Of a stretch of 46,380 nt of DNA, positions 1 through 6,037 are shown piece by piece. The notes beneath the pieces were generated by a model. It saw only the letters and a list, made by a program, of their open reading frames with translations. It was not told the origin of the DNA and made no database searches. Positions within the stretch are counted from its first letter, which is position 1; each line of letters starts with the position of its first letter. Origin of the DNA: a virus. Where the stretch lies: the IMG/VR virus record IMGVR_UViG_3300047476_000964, positions 1 to 46,380 of that record; one strand, given 5' to 3'. Both the position numbers and the translations under genes were made by a program.

Positions 1-212
1 TCCCTTTCCTTGGGCTTGAAGAAGTTGACGCGAACGCCCCGGTCGCCCGGACAACCAGCCGGGTTGAACCACTTCTCCAAAATCAGGCACTGCCCGCCAT
101 CCTCGAATTGCAAGACGGCCCCGACATTCACCCAGTTCTTTTTGGTGCTGCCATCGCGGGCCTGATATTCGCTAGTGGCGACTGCCGCGTCATAAATTTT
201 CTGTGCTGCCAT
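1..212 (-). CDS. Small phage protein, possibly SSB-like (cut by window edge)
   Basis: The reading frame is open to the window edge: 70 codons starting MAAQKIYDAAVATSEY. It has a beta-rich pattern (NVGAVLQFEDG, CLILEKWFNP, GVRVNFFKPKE) like small phage proteins next to replication genes that may bind single-stranded DNA; this resemblance is from memory and weak. The ATG lies 3 bp after the stop of the upstream gene in the same operon. If the window is circular, the frame continues in phase across the join for nine more codons to a TAG at 46353-46355, giving a 79-residue protein. Confidence 0.6.
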   Translation of the reverse strand, partial: MAAQKIYDAAVATSEYQARDGSTKKNWVNVGAVLQFEDGGQCLILEKWFNPAGCPGDRGVRVNFFKPKER

Positions 213-215
213 GTG

Positions 216-455
216 CTACTTCCAGTGGTTTGAATCGAGAATGAGTCCGGTGTCATCCTTCACGCGAATGCGCCGGATGTCGCCGGGTTGGTTGAAGACG
301 GACGCAAAGCCCGCCAGAAAGTCGGCCATGTCGGGATGGTGGTTGCGCAGGTAGGCTTTCTCTTCGCGTTGTTTTTGGCGCTTGGGTTCACGTACCGAAT
401 TGACGGTATCGGTCAGGCGATTTAACCGCGCCGTAATATCGACTAACTCACCCAT
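216..455 (-). CDS. Small hypothetical early protein
   Basis: 79 residues, highly charged, N-terminal half probably alpha-helical with a basic stretch (REPKRQKQREEK), C-terminal half beta-like (RRIRVKDDTGLILD). Not recognised. Its start overlaps the end of the P-like gene by 13 bp, so it is co-transcribed with the replication genes and may assist replication or middle gene expression. Confidence 0.6.
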   Translation of the reverse strand: MGELVDITARLNRLTDTVNSVREPKRQKQREEKAYLRNHHPDMADFLAGFASVFNQPGDIRRIRVKDDTGLILDSNHWK

Positions 456-991
456 GCGCGTACCGTCCGCAGATGACTGTCGAAATCGCTGATAACCCGG
501 CCCGCATTGGCCTGAAGCCAGTCACGATAGCGCCCCTCTTCCCGCAGGTTGGCTAGATGCGCGATGCCAATGGCCTTGCGTTGGGCGCGATGTTCTGCCG
601 GTTCCGGTAAGCGTTGATAAACCTGGTGCGCCTCTTCGCGAATAGGCCGACACAGCAGCCGAAACTGCGGCAACGTCGGAGGCCATTCGGGTTCCCACGT
701 CATGCACGCCACCAGCCCGGTGCGTAACTCTTCCGGCGTCATGTCCACCAGTCCCGCCAGCCAGGTTTCCGATGGCATGGCACCGTAGGATGAAATCCAC
801 TTGTGGCCGAAGGTTGCTGAGAGGTGTTGCCATAGCCGGTCAATATGCGACTGCGTAATAGTCGGCCTGTCCAAGTTCGATGCAGTCGTTGCCCGGAACG
901 CCTGCGCCAGCGGATTGCTGGGCGTCGCGTTCGGCAATGGCCCTGGCGACTTTGCCGGGAGCCGAGTTGTCAGGTCGCTGATGGGTTGCAT
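443..991 (-). CDS. Replication protein P-like (helicase loader role)
   Basis: 182 residues. The middle (about residues 48-115: HIDRLWQHLSATFGHKW, ELRTGLVACMTW, WPPTLPQFRLLCRP) matches the compact P-type replication proteins that follow an O-type initiator in lambdoid phages; in lambda, P delivers the host DnaB helicase to the origin. The start ATG at 991 is preceded by AGGGTGA at good spacing, which makes it overlap the end of the upstream O-like gene by about 150 bp in another frame. A TTG at about 874 would avoid this but has no ribosome site. The role is inferred from family and position. Confidence 0.72.
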   Translation of the reverse strand: MQPISDLTTRLPAKSPGPLPNATPSNPLAQAFRATTASNLDRPTITQSHIDRLWQHLSATFGHKWISSYGAMPSETWLAGLVDMTPEELRTGLVACMTWEPEWPPTLPQFRLLCRPIREEAHQVYQRLPEPAEHRAQRKAIGIAHLANLREEGRYRDWLQANAGRVISDFDSHLRTVRAWVS

Positions 992-1712
992 GAGAAATCA
1001 CCCTGAGTGATGGTTTGCGTCGTGCCCATTGGTCCTTGACGCGGTTGAGAAACGTCGCGTTCCAGCTTTTGCGCCGGGTGCCTTCGTCTCGCCAGTACAA
1101 ACGAAACTCGCCCATCATCGATTCGGCAAAGTCTCGCGGGATGCCCGCCTTGTCCACCAGACGCCAGCAATCCTCGCTGGGTGTCCAGGTATCGGTCATC
1201 GAAATGGCGCGTGCTGTTTTCGGCTTGGCCGAATCGCCGTTATGCGGTCCCTCGCCACCACCGGATGCTCCCGATGGTTGCTTGTCCTCCTCGCGCACGC
1301 GCTGTGCAGTGTTGGTCTGTTCCTTGGTCTGTTCTTGGTCTGTTATATGTCGTACCGATTCGGTAACTTCTTTAGTACCGTTTCGGTAACTTCTAGGTAC
1401 TGAATCGGTAACTGCTACCGTTTTGGTAACGGTTACTGATTCGGTAACTTCTGGCAGTCGCAATGTGTACTGATTCGGGTTAGGTCCACACTGCTTGCGT
1501 TCAATCCAACCGAAGTCAATCAGGCGCGACATGGAAACAGAAACGTGTGGTGCCTTTATGCGCGTCAGGTCACAAATGGCCTTGCGTGAAGGCCATACCA
1601 CGTCGCCTGGATTCGCGCCGAATGAGTAGAGCGCCATCAATACCCGCAAGTCACGATGCGACAGACGGTCGTCTGTCAGTGCGTAAGTTGGGAGTTTGAT
1701 GAATGCCGACAC
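840..1712 (-). CDS. Replication initiator, lambda O-like
   Basis: 290 residues. Residues about 12-85 form a winged helix typical of phage O proteins (LSHRDLRVLMALYSFG, WPSRKAICDLTR, SVSMSRLIDFGWIERK). Residues 88-121 are repetitive (EVTESVTVTKTVAVTDSV) because they are encoded by origin iterons. Residues about 175-232 (WTPSEDCWRLVDKAGIPRDF, FRLYWRDEG, KSWNATFLNRVKDQW) resemble the DnaT/PriC-type DNA-binding segment found at the C-terminus of many such initiators. It should bind the repeats within its own gene and recruit the P-like protein encoded next. Confidence 0.85.
   Translation of the reverse strand: MSAFIKLPTYALTDDRLSHRDLRVLMALYSFGANPGDVVWPSRKAICDLTRIKAPHVSVSMSRLIDFGWIERKQCGPNPNQYTLRLPEVTESVTVTKTVAVTDSVPRSYRNGTKEVTESVRHITDQEQTKEQTNTAQRVREEDKQPSGASGGGEGPHNGDSAKPKTARAISMTDTWTPSEDCWRLVDKAGIPRDFAESMMGEFRLYWRDEGTRRKSWNATFLNRVKDQWARRKPSLRVISHATHQRPDNSAPGKVARAIAERDAQQSAGAGVPGNDCIELGQADYYAVAY
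1353..1451. repeat. Replication origin iterons (five 18-bp repeats) inside the O-like gene
   Basis: Five imperfect 18-bp repeats start at 1353, 1376, 1398, 1416 and 1434; the last three are exactly contiguous. Consensus TACYGWWTCGGTAACTKC. Each contains a near-palindrome, TACCGA-T-TCGGTA in the best copy. This is the arrangement of lambda ori, where iterons with dyad symmetry inside gene O bind O protein. Just beside them (1312-1344) the 10-mer TTGGTCTGTT occurs three times, a second small repeat set that may belong to the origin. Function inferred. Confidence 0.8.
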
Positions 1713-1714
1713 GG

Positions 1715-2251
1715 TTATGCCGCTTGCTTGATGGCCTGATATGGGTTGCTGTAAATAATCAACCCAGTTTGCTTTAAAAGGTCAGAAATTGGAACGCAAA
1801 GACCAAAGGTTTGATTGGGTTGGTTGTACTTTTTCTGTGGTTTTTCTTGATATTTAGCAAAAGTTTCAACCTTGCCGGTGTTGTGTGTTTCAAACAAAAA
1901 GCGGCGCAGATTTTCCATCTTCATCTGGTAAAGCTGATCTTCCTTGATGAAGTAGTAAAAAAGCCAATCAGCTTTTGTTTTGTAAAGCCATCCTGGATTC
2001 CACCAATTTTTATTACTCCATGTCTCAATGAAGAGATTTCCATAAATGTTGGTCTCTTCAATCTTAAGCTCAACCAGTTCGTGTTTGTCTTTTACGGCCC
2101 GCTTAACAATCAAATCACCATAAGTTTGAAACTCAGCGTTCCTAATATCATGACGGTTAAAGACAACAACATGGCCAAGCTGTCTCAGCCAGCTAGTAAT
2201 AATTTCTTGTCCTTTAGCTTCAACAGAGAGGCAAGTATCATAGGCCGTCAT
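1715..2251 (-). CDS. PD-(D/E)XK-like nuclease, coupled to methyltransferase
   Basis: 178 residues from the ATG at 2251, chosen because AGAAGGAGG precedes it at ideal distance; a longer frame from 2350 lies inside the upstream gene. The order E16, GDLIV (D46), VELK (E61-x-K63) resembles the PD-(D/E)XK nuclease core, followed by an aromatic-rich segment (SNKNWWNPGWLYKTKADWL). No close family is recognised. It overlaps the end of the MT-A70 methyltransferase gene by 14 bp, so the two are translationally linked. The gene is clearly more AT-rich than its neighbours, suggesting separate acquisition. Nuclease activity is an inference from the motif. Confidence 0.6.
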   Translation of the reverse strand: MTAYDTCLSVEAKGQEIITSWLRQLGHVVVFNRHDIRNAEFQTYGDLIVKRAVKDKHELVELKIEETNIYGNLFIETWSNKNWWNPGWLYKTKADWLFYYFIKEDQLYQMKMENLRRFLFETHNTGKVETFAKYQEKPQKKYNQPNQTFGLCVPISDLLKQTGLIIYSNPYQAIKQAA

Positions 2252-3242
2252 AGAAAACCTCCTTCTCAATCTCGTTGCCCCATACAGTCCAACCCGGAGC
2301 ATTGCGTCTGGCAAACATTTCAAGGTATGAAGGTGGGCTGGCCCGCTCAATAAACTGACGAAATGCCTCCGGCTTGGCGGAATGCTTTGTCCGCTTTTCT
2401 TCGTGCCAGCTTTTCAGTGAACGATCTTGAAATGGTGCCTTTCCGCGCACACCAAATAGAAGAAACTCATGGGACACACGCCAGTAATTGCCGATGCCCA
2501 TCTGTGGCTTAACCCATACACAGCATGACTTGTATGTGAATCCCCAGGCTTCCATGATTTCTCGGCATTCAAACAGGAAAGCGTTGGTAGTCCATAGGTG
2601 AAGATGGGCGTTCTCTTCAGCCAATTCGGATACAGGCAGCGCAGCTATCTCAGCATTAGTCATGCCACCATAGTGGTTTCCAGTGGCAGCGCGAGTGCCT
2701 TGGTTTCCATATAGCCACGGCGGGTCGGCGTAGATAGTCGAGAAACGCTTACCCCCGTTGATGAGTTCATGAAGGTCAGTAGTGCTACAGGTTTGGATAG
2801 GGCCGCGCACCATTCCATCAAGTGCGTCATCCCTTGAAGAATCGTCGCGCAGCTTGGCAACGTCTTTGCGCTGCATTTCCGGGTGAATCAGGCCGTCGCT
2901 TAACGCTGATTCGAAAGCACCTTCGTCTAGTTTCGACAGTTCATAAAGCGTTCCCCAACTGGGCGGCAAAATGTGCACATGTGCACGATTTGAAACCATT
3001 GGATGCCGTCCAATAATCATTAGCCTTCGTGCTGTGGCGTCCTTAAACGGCAATTTCGTATCGCACATTTCCATGAACTCCCCATGAGCCAAATCATCCT
3101 TTGCCTCAATAAGTAAGCGCCCAACATCAATAATCGACTCAACAGAGTCCTGCCAGCGTGAACAAATGCGTTCAGCCCATTGGTCTGCTTTTGAACCAAT
3201 CCTGATAATGTTGCTTTCTTCAAGGCTAATGACTGCATTCAT
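2238..3242 (-). CDS. MT-A70 family DNA N6-adenine methyltransferase with N-terminal helical domain
   Basis: 334 residues. Residues about 20-135 are an all-helical domain (GRLLIEAKDDLAHGEF, LPFKDATARRLMIIGRH, ELSKLDEGAFESAL) like those in phage DUF3102-type proteins. Residues about 165-330 are an MT-A70-type methyltransferase: FSTIYADPPW with DPPW at 173-176, then THLHLWTTNAF-like (HLHLWTTNAFLFE) and WVKPQMGIGNYWR. The family transfers a methyl group from S-adenosylmethionine to adenine N6. The ATG is preceded by AAGGAATAC. The downstream nuclease-like gene overlaps its end. It could protect phage DNA from restriction, regulate phage functions, or pair with that neighbour. Confidence 0.85.
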   Translation of the reverse strand: MNAVISLEESNIIRIGSKADQWAERICSRWQDSVESIIDVGRLLIEAKDDLAHGEFMEMCDTKLPFKDATARRLMIIGRHPMVSNRAHVHILPPSWGTLYELSKLDEGAFESALSDGLIHPEMQRKDVAKLRDDSSRDDALDGMVRGPIQTCSTTDLHELINGGKRFSTIYADPPWLYGNQGTRAATGNHYGGMTNAEIAALPVSELAEENAHLHLWTTNAFLFECREIMEAWGFTYKSCCVWVKPQMGIGNYWRVSHEFLLFGVRGKAPFQDRSLKSWHEEKRTKHSAKPEAFRQFIERASPPSYLEMFARRNAPGWTVWGNEIEKEVFYDGL

Positions 3243-3270
3243 TTATTTTTGTATTCCTTTTGCCTTGTAG

Positions 3271-3525
3271 TTATGCCCAATTCCCCGTCCTAATCCGATG
3301 CGGGCTGTTATGCGGCCCACTCTCAATCCCCACCTGAAACCGCCTCGGCAGCGCGTCGCAAATCATCTCGACGGCCATGCGTTCCGATGACTTGTGCAGG
3401 TCCAGCCGCTGGCAAATGTCATTCACCAGCATCCCGGCGCGGCGAAGGCTCACGACTTGCGCCCGCAGTTGCACATCAATCGGCATGGGGCCGCGAAATC
3501 CACCGTGCTTGCGCCGCTTCCCCAT
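3271..3525 (-). CDS. Small basic protein with possible helix-turn-helix
   Basis: 84 residues; basic N-terminus (MGKRRKHGGFRGP) followed by helices with an HTH-like pattern (QVVSLRRAGMLVNDICQRLDL). Not recognised as a family. It lies 3 bp after the stop of the next upstream gene in the same operon. Confidence 0.6.
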   Translation of the reverse strand: MGKRRKHGGFRGPMPIDVQLRAQVVSLRRAGMLVNDICQRLDLHKSSERMAVEMICDALPRRFQVGIESGPHNSPHRIRTGNWA

Positions 3526-3528
3526 TGC

Positions 3529-3762
3529 CTAGTTTTTAACCAGCCGCATCGGCTGCATCGGTTGGTTGCCCTCGATGAAGACACTGCGGCTATTTATGTC
3601 GCCCACCTTGTTGATGTAATCCACCTCAACTTTGGCGCTAGCCACTAGGGTTTGCGCCACGTTATTGATGGCCATCGCCTTCGCCACCTCCATCTCACCT
3701 GACTTCAGCATTTCGATGGACTCGAACAAGTGGTTACGCAAATCTTCCATGCGATTCTTCAT
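3529..3762 (-). CDS. Small conserved-looking phage protein
   Basis: 77 residues, mostly helical: RNHLFESIEMLKSGEMEVAKAMAINNVAQTLVASAKVEVDYI. This pattern (HLFETIE..K....D...AKA....QT.I..AKVEV) recurs in small early proteins of many proteobacterial phages, with no known function. Its start overlaps the end of the HNH gene by 29 bp. Confidence 0.7.
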   Translation of the reverse strand: MKNRMEDLRNHLFESIEMLKSGEMEVAKAMAINNVAQTLVASAKVEVDYINKVGDINSRSVFIEGNQPMQPMRLVKN

Positions 3763-4531
3763 CGGCTTCTCGCTGCTTGTTGTTGATAATTCGATTCAGC
3801 ACGCCGCGCAGTTGAATGACGGCATTGAGTTCTGGCGGTAACCGATGGCGCGTGTTACGCAGCATCAGCTCGGCACGGGTGACGAGTAGCAGGTTGTCCA
3901 GGGTGATGTTTTGCTTGTTGCCATCGATAAAGATGACGGCATGACCGGGCGGCAATGGCCCGTTGACGGACTCCCACAGGATCAGGTGGACAGCGCGGTA
4001 GTTCTTCACGCCTTGCAGGTCGGTAATTTTGCGTTCCAGGTAGCCGTCCTTGCTGATGCGTTCAAAACCAAGCGGCTTCCAGTTTTGTGGAATCTGGCCT
4101 TTCTTGAATTGCGTCAATTCGCAGCCTTCACCACACCAGCCTTTCTTGCCTTTGTTCCACGGTGTCTGCGCCGAGTGAAAGCGATGCGCCTTGCCTTTTT
4201 CCGATAGGTTGAGATTTGTGCGGGCCTGGACGCGGGCCTTGTATTCAGGCGACTTGTGCAGGTTCAGCAGGAAGGCGTGGTTGTAGATTGAGTCGATGGA
4301 CCGGCCAAAGTGTGCAGCCAGTGCAGGCGTGTCCATGTCTGGATAAAGCCGGATGAACTCGGCGGATTCAGCGTCCGTCCACCAGCGTCCCGTCTTGATG
4401 TCCAGCTTCTTCGCCCGGCCACGAATACCCATGATGGATCGGCCCATCAGCACGGCCAGGTCACTCGTCGGCATCTGCCCGTATTCACGGCGCAGCAGGT
4501 CGTCCTCTTTGGGTGTCCAGAGGCGTCTCAT
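3734..4531 (-). CDS. HNH endonuclease with N-terminal SANT/Myb-like DNA-binding repeats
   Basis: 265 residues from the ATG at 4531, which overlaps the upstream stop as ATGA; the longer frame to 4786 is a shadow. Residues 1-80 hold two Myb/SANT-like units (WTPKEDDLLRREYGQMP; WWTDAESAEFIRLYPDMD). The C-terminal part (VHLILWESVNGPLPPGHAVIF, DGNKQNITLDNLLLV) is an HNH_3-type nuclease: His and Trp, P.GH, DGN, and N..NL. Such proteins cut or nick DNA and are frequent in phage early regions, sometimes as homing enzymes. Confidence 0.85.
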   Translation of the reverse strand: MRRLWTPKEDDLLRREYGQMPTSDLAVLMGRSIMGIRGRAKKLDIKTGRWWTDAESAEFIRLYPDMDTPALAAHFGRSIDSIYNHAFLLNLHKSPEYKARVQARTNLNLSEKGKAHRFHSAQTPWNKGKKGWCGEGCELTQFKKGQIPQNWKPLGFERISKDGYLERKITDLQGVKNYRAVHLILWESVNGPLPPGHAVIFIDGNKQNITLDNLLLVTRAELMLRNTRHRLPPELNAVIQLRGVLNRIINNKQREADEESHGRFA

Positions 4532-4800
4532 GCCACCTCCTTCAAAACTTTGTAAATGGTCTGCCGGTTCACGCCAAACTTGTCTGCAATGGCCTGCTTG
4601 GTGATGGCCGGGTGCAGCGCAACAATCAACTGCTTGTCGTCTTGGGTCAGCTTGGCAGCAACACACAGCCACGAAGCCCGGTTGATAATGGCCTGCTGAC
4701 TGCGATGCGGTAGCAAAGCCTGGACATGCCGCCAGCCACCGCACGGGTATTCCTGCTGCATCAGCCGGTCTTCTTCTGGCGTCCAAAAGCGGTGTCTCAT
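4528..4800 (-). CDS. Myb/SANT plus HTH DNA-binding protein
   Basis: 90 residues. It starts with RFWTPEEDRLMQQEYPCGGW, clearly similar to the first unit of the adjacent HNH protein (RLWTPKEDDLLRREY), and ends with an HTH of Hin/resolvase type (AITKQAIADKFGVNRQTIYKVLKE). No catalytic motif. Likely a small regulator or a duplicated DNA-binding module. It overlaps both neighbours by ATGA, so all three genes are translationally coupled. Confidence 0.75.
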   Translation of the reverse strand: MRHRFWTPEEDRLMQQEYPCGGWRHVQALLPHRSQQAIINRASWLCVAAKLTQDDKQLIVALHPAITKQAIADKFGVNRQTIYKVLKEVA

Positions 4801-4925
4801 GCTGCCTTACCCGTCTCGGCCCAATACTCGAAGCGATAGCACTGAATTGGACAGGCCGCGCAGCGTTCCCGCCGAAAGCAGGTTTCGCATGGGGATGGTG
4901 TTTCTTGTTGGGTGTCTTCCTTCAC
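4797..4925 (-). CDS. Very small Cys-rich protein, probable zinc binder
   Basis: 42 residues with a GTG start at 4925 (GAGG upstream; the same frame is closed just before it). It has six cysteines in a compact pattern: CETCFRRERCAACPIQCY. This spacing suggests one small zinc site. Its stop overlaps the next gene as ATGA, which supports it as a real gene. Function unknown. Confidence 0.6.
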   Translation of the reverse strand: MKEDTQQETPSPCETCFRRERCAACPIQCYRFEYWAETGKAA

Positions 4926-5085
4926 GCCATCACCTCAAAAAGATCCCGCCGTCTGTCTGCCCGACGGGGAGTGAGGAGAGAAGGATCTGCCGATACTGAT
5001 CCGCCTCGGCAGCAGGGCGGTGAAATGGGTGGAAAGCCCCTGTGCCAGAATGCGAATTCTCAACAACACATTCAGAAGGCTTTCC

Positions 5086-5355
5086 ATGGGAAACAATGCA
5101 ACAGCGGCGATGCTCGACCTGATGAAAGACATGCAGCAGGTGATCCTTAAACACGAGCGGGAGCTGCGTGTGACACAGGCCATACTCACGGCTTTATCCC
5201 GCCAAGGAGAACTTGACCGAGAACGGCTTCTGCTTGATGCAGACGCTGCTCTAGGTGGTCAATACGACACACTAGAGTCATCACATTGGTCTCGATCGCA
5301 TCAAGCCGAGGCAATGAAGACCCTGTACCAGTGGTTAGGCCACCGATCCGCGTAA
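5086..5355 (+). CDS. Possible small coiled-coil protein (opposite strand, doubtful)
   Basis: 89 codons from an ATG preceded by AGAAGG. The N-terminal half is strongly helical and protein-like (MLDLMKDMQQVILKHEREL, RVTQAILTALSRQGELDRER). It runs against the operon direction and its last 170 bp overlap the minus-strand gene at 5186-5485, which also looks real. Between 4926 and 5185 there is no convincing minus-strand gene. I cannot settle which reading is used. Confidence 0.35.
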   Translation: MGNNATAAMLDLMKDMQQVILKHERELRVTQAILTALSRQGELDRERLLLDADAALGGQYDTLESSHWSRSHQAEAMKTLYQWLGHRSA

Positions 5356-5485
5356 GCCTTTCATCCAGAGCCAGCATCTTGTCTGTGATGGTCGTCGCGA
5401 CCATGCCTGCTGGTTTTGTCACGGCTTTAAGTTCGGCAGTCATGGCCTTCAATGCCGCAATCGGGTCAGCGTCTTCAATCGTCAC
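5186..5485 (-). CDS. Coiled-coil early protein
   Basis: 99 residues, GTG start at 5485 overlapping the upstream stop as GTGA. The helical, heptad-like pattern is clear (DKMLALDERLTRIGG; LDAIETNVMTLVCRIDHLEQRL). Not recognised. Translational coupling with the 58-residue coiled-coil protein before it suggests that the pair may form a complex. Confidence 0.6.
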   Translation of the reverse strand: MTIEDADPIAALKAMTAELKAVTKPAGMVATTITDKMLALDERLTRIGGLTTGTGSSLPRLDAIETNVMTLVCRIDHLEQRLHQAEAVLGQVLLGGIKP

Positions 5486-5658
5486 GTCCGCAACCTCAGC
5501 TCTCTTTTGATGGCTGCCAGTTCTGTCGTAACCTGAGCTAACAGCGACTTGAGTGTTTCAACCTCGGCCATCCATGCGCGCTTGCAATGTGGGCACGGCT
5601 GCTGTTCTAGGCTGATCAATTCAGGCCCATCCCTGCCCACCAAGGATTCATCGTTCAT
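5482..5658 (-). CDS. Small CxxC coiled-coil protein
   Basis: 58 residues, too short for a usual ORF cut-off. Start ATG at 5658 is preceded by GGGGAGGGG. It contains CPHC (residues 22-25) and a leucine-rich helix (VETLKSLLAQVTTELAAIK). The stop overlaps the next GTG start by four bases. Function unknown; it is the first gene after the terminator that follows cro. Confidence 0.6.
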   Translation of the reverse strand: MNDESLVGRDGPELISLEQQPCPHCKRAWMAEVETLKSLLAQVTTELAAIKRELRLRT

Positions 5659-5673
5659 CAGCCCCTCCCCAAA

Positions 5674-5711
5674 TAAAAAAGCCCCACGGGAGCGCGGCTC
5701 GACCGTGAGGC
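5674..5711 (-). terminator. Rho-independent terminator after the Cro-like gene (tR1-like position)
   Basis: On the minus strand, GCCTCACGG (5711-5703) pairs with CCGTGGGGC (5689-5681), an inner stem GCTC/GAGC tightens the loop, and a run of T follows. It sits between the Cro-like gene and the rest of the leftward operon, so downstream expression would need read-through or antitermination, as at lambda tR1. No N-like antiterminator is recognised. Confidence 0.8.
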
Positions 5712-5767
5712 AGTGTGAAATAGGTAGTTATACGGATAGGCAGGCATGGCCAAAGGGGGGATGATGG

Positions 5768-5965
5768 TCATGCGGCTGACTTAGCCTTTTCAGCCTGCCA
5801 AGGTGCTTCAGGCTTGGCAATTTGCAAGTACATCAGCCTGGCTTCTGGAATCCCGTCCTTGCGCCATTTAGAAACGGCTTGAGATGTGACCCGGCACATT
5901 TCAGCCACAGCAACGGTCCCGCCGAGCGAATCAATGATCTTTGAATGTGGGTGGTGTGTGCTCAT
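5768..5965 (-). CDS. Cro-like transcriptional regulator (YdaS/Cro fold)
   Basis: 65 residues from the ATG at 5965. Core: IIDSLGGTVAVAEMCRVTSQAVSKWRKDGIP, cut here into its HTH signs GGTVAVAEMC and SQAVSKWRKDGIP, typical of Cro/DicC/YdaS proteins. It is divergent from the CI-like repressor and should compete for the same operators. An upstream in-frame ATG at 5983 lies before the predicted transcription start and inside an operator, so the shorter start is preferred; it has no proper ribosome site and may be translated from a nearly leaderless mRNA. Confidence 0.85.
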   Translation of the reverse strand: MSTHHPHSKIIDSLGGTVAVAEMCRVTSQAVSKWRKDGIPEARLMYLQIAKPEAPWQAEKAKSAA

Positions 5966-5972
5966 GCCTTTG

Positions 5973-6001
5973 ATTGTAAGCATAGTTACGCGCTATTGCA
6001 A
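5973..6001 (-). promoter_or_regulatory. Leftward early promoter (to cro)
   Basis: On the minus strand the -35 is TTGCAA (6001-5996), spacer 17 bp, and the -10 is TACAAT (5978-5973), five of six to consensus. The expected start of transcription is about 5966, next to the cro ATG at 5965. The operator at 5975-5990 covers the spacer and part of the -10. Confidence 0.65.
5975..5990. promoter_or_regulatory. Repressor operator (imperfect)
   Basis: TGTAAGCATAGTTACG matches the 16-bp palindrome TGTAAC-TATA-GTTACA, seen in perfect form at 7416-7431, at 13 of 16 positions. It covers the spacer of the leftward promoter. Confidence 0.7.
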
Positions 6002-6025
6002 ACCATACTTTCGTCCCAATATGTA
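5996..6025 (+). promoter_or_regulatory. Repressor-maintenance promoter (to the CI-like gene)
   Basis: The same palindromic TTGCAA at 5996-6001 can serve as -35 in this direction, with an 18-bp spacer and TATGTA at 6020-6025 as a weaker -10. Transcription would begin around 6032-6037, at or just before the repressor ATG, as with the leaderless lambda cI message from pRM. Weaker match than the leftward promoter. Confidence 0.5.
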
Positions 6026-6037
6026 ACGATAGTTACA
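6022..6037. promoter_or_regulatory. Repressor operator over the repressor start
   Basis: TGTAACGATAGTTACA differs from the perfect operator by one central base; the palindromic arms extend by one base on each side. It overlaps the -10 of the repressor promoter and the A of the repressor start codon, which fits negative autoregulation. Confidence 0.75.

Noticed and set aside
4930-5189. Minus-strand ORFs of 74-84 codons between the Cys-rich and coiled-coil genes
   Set aside because: Cys/His/Ser-rich shadow-like sequences without ribosome sites, although the end of the 4930-5154 frame looks slightly protein-like.
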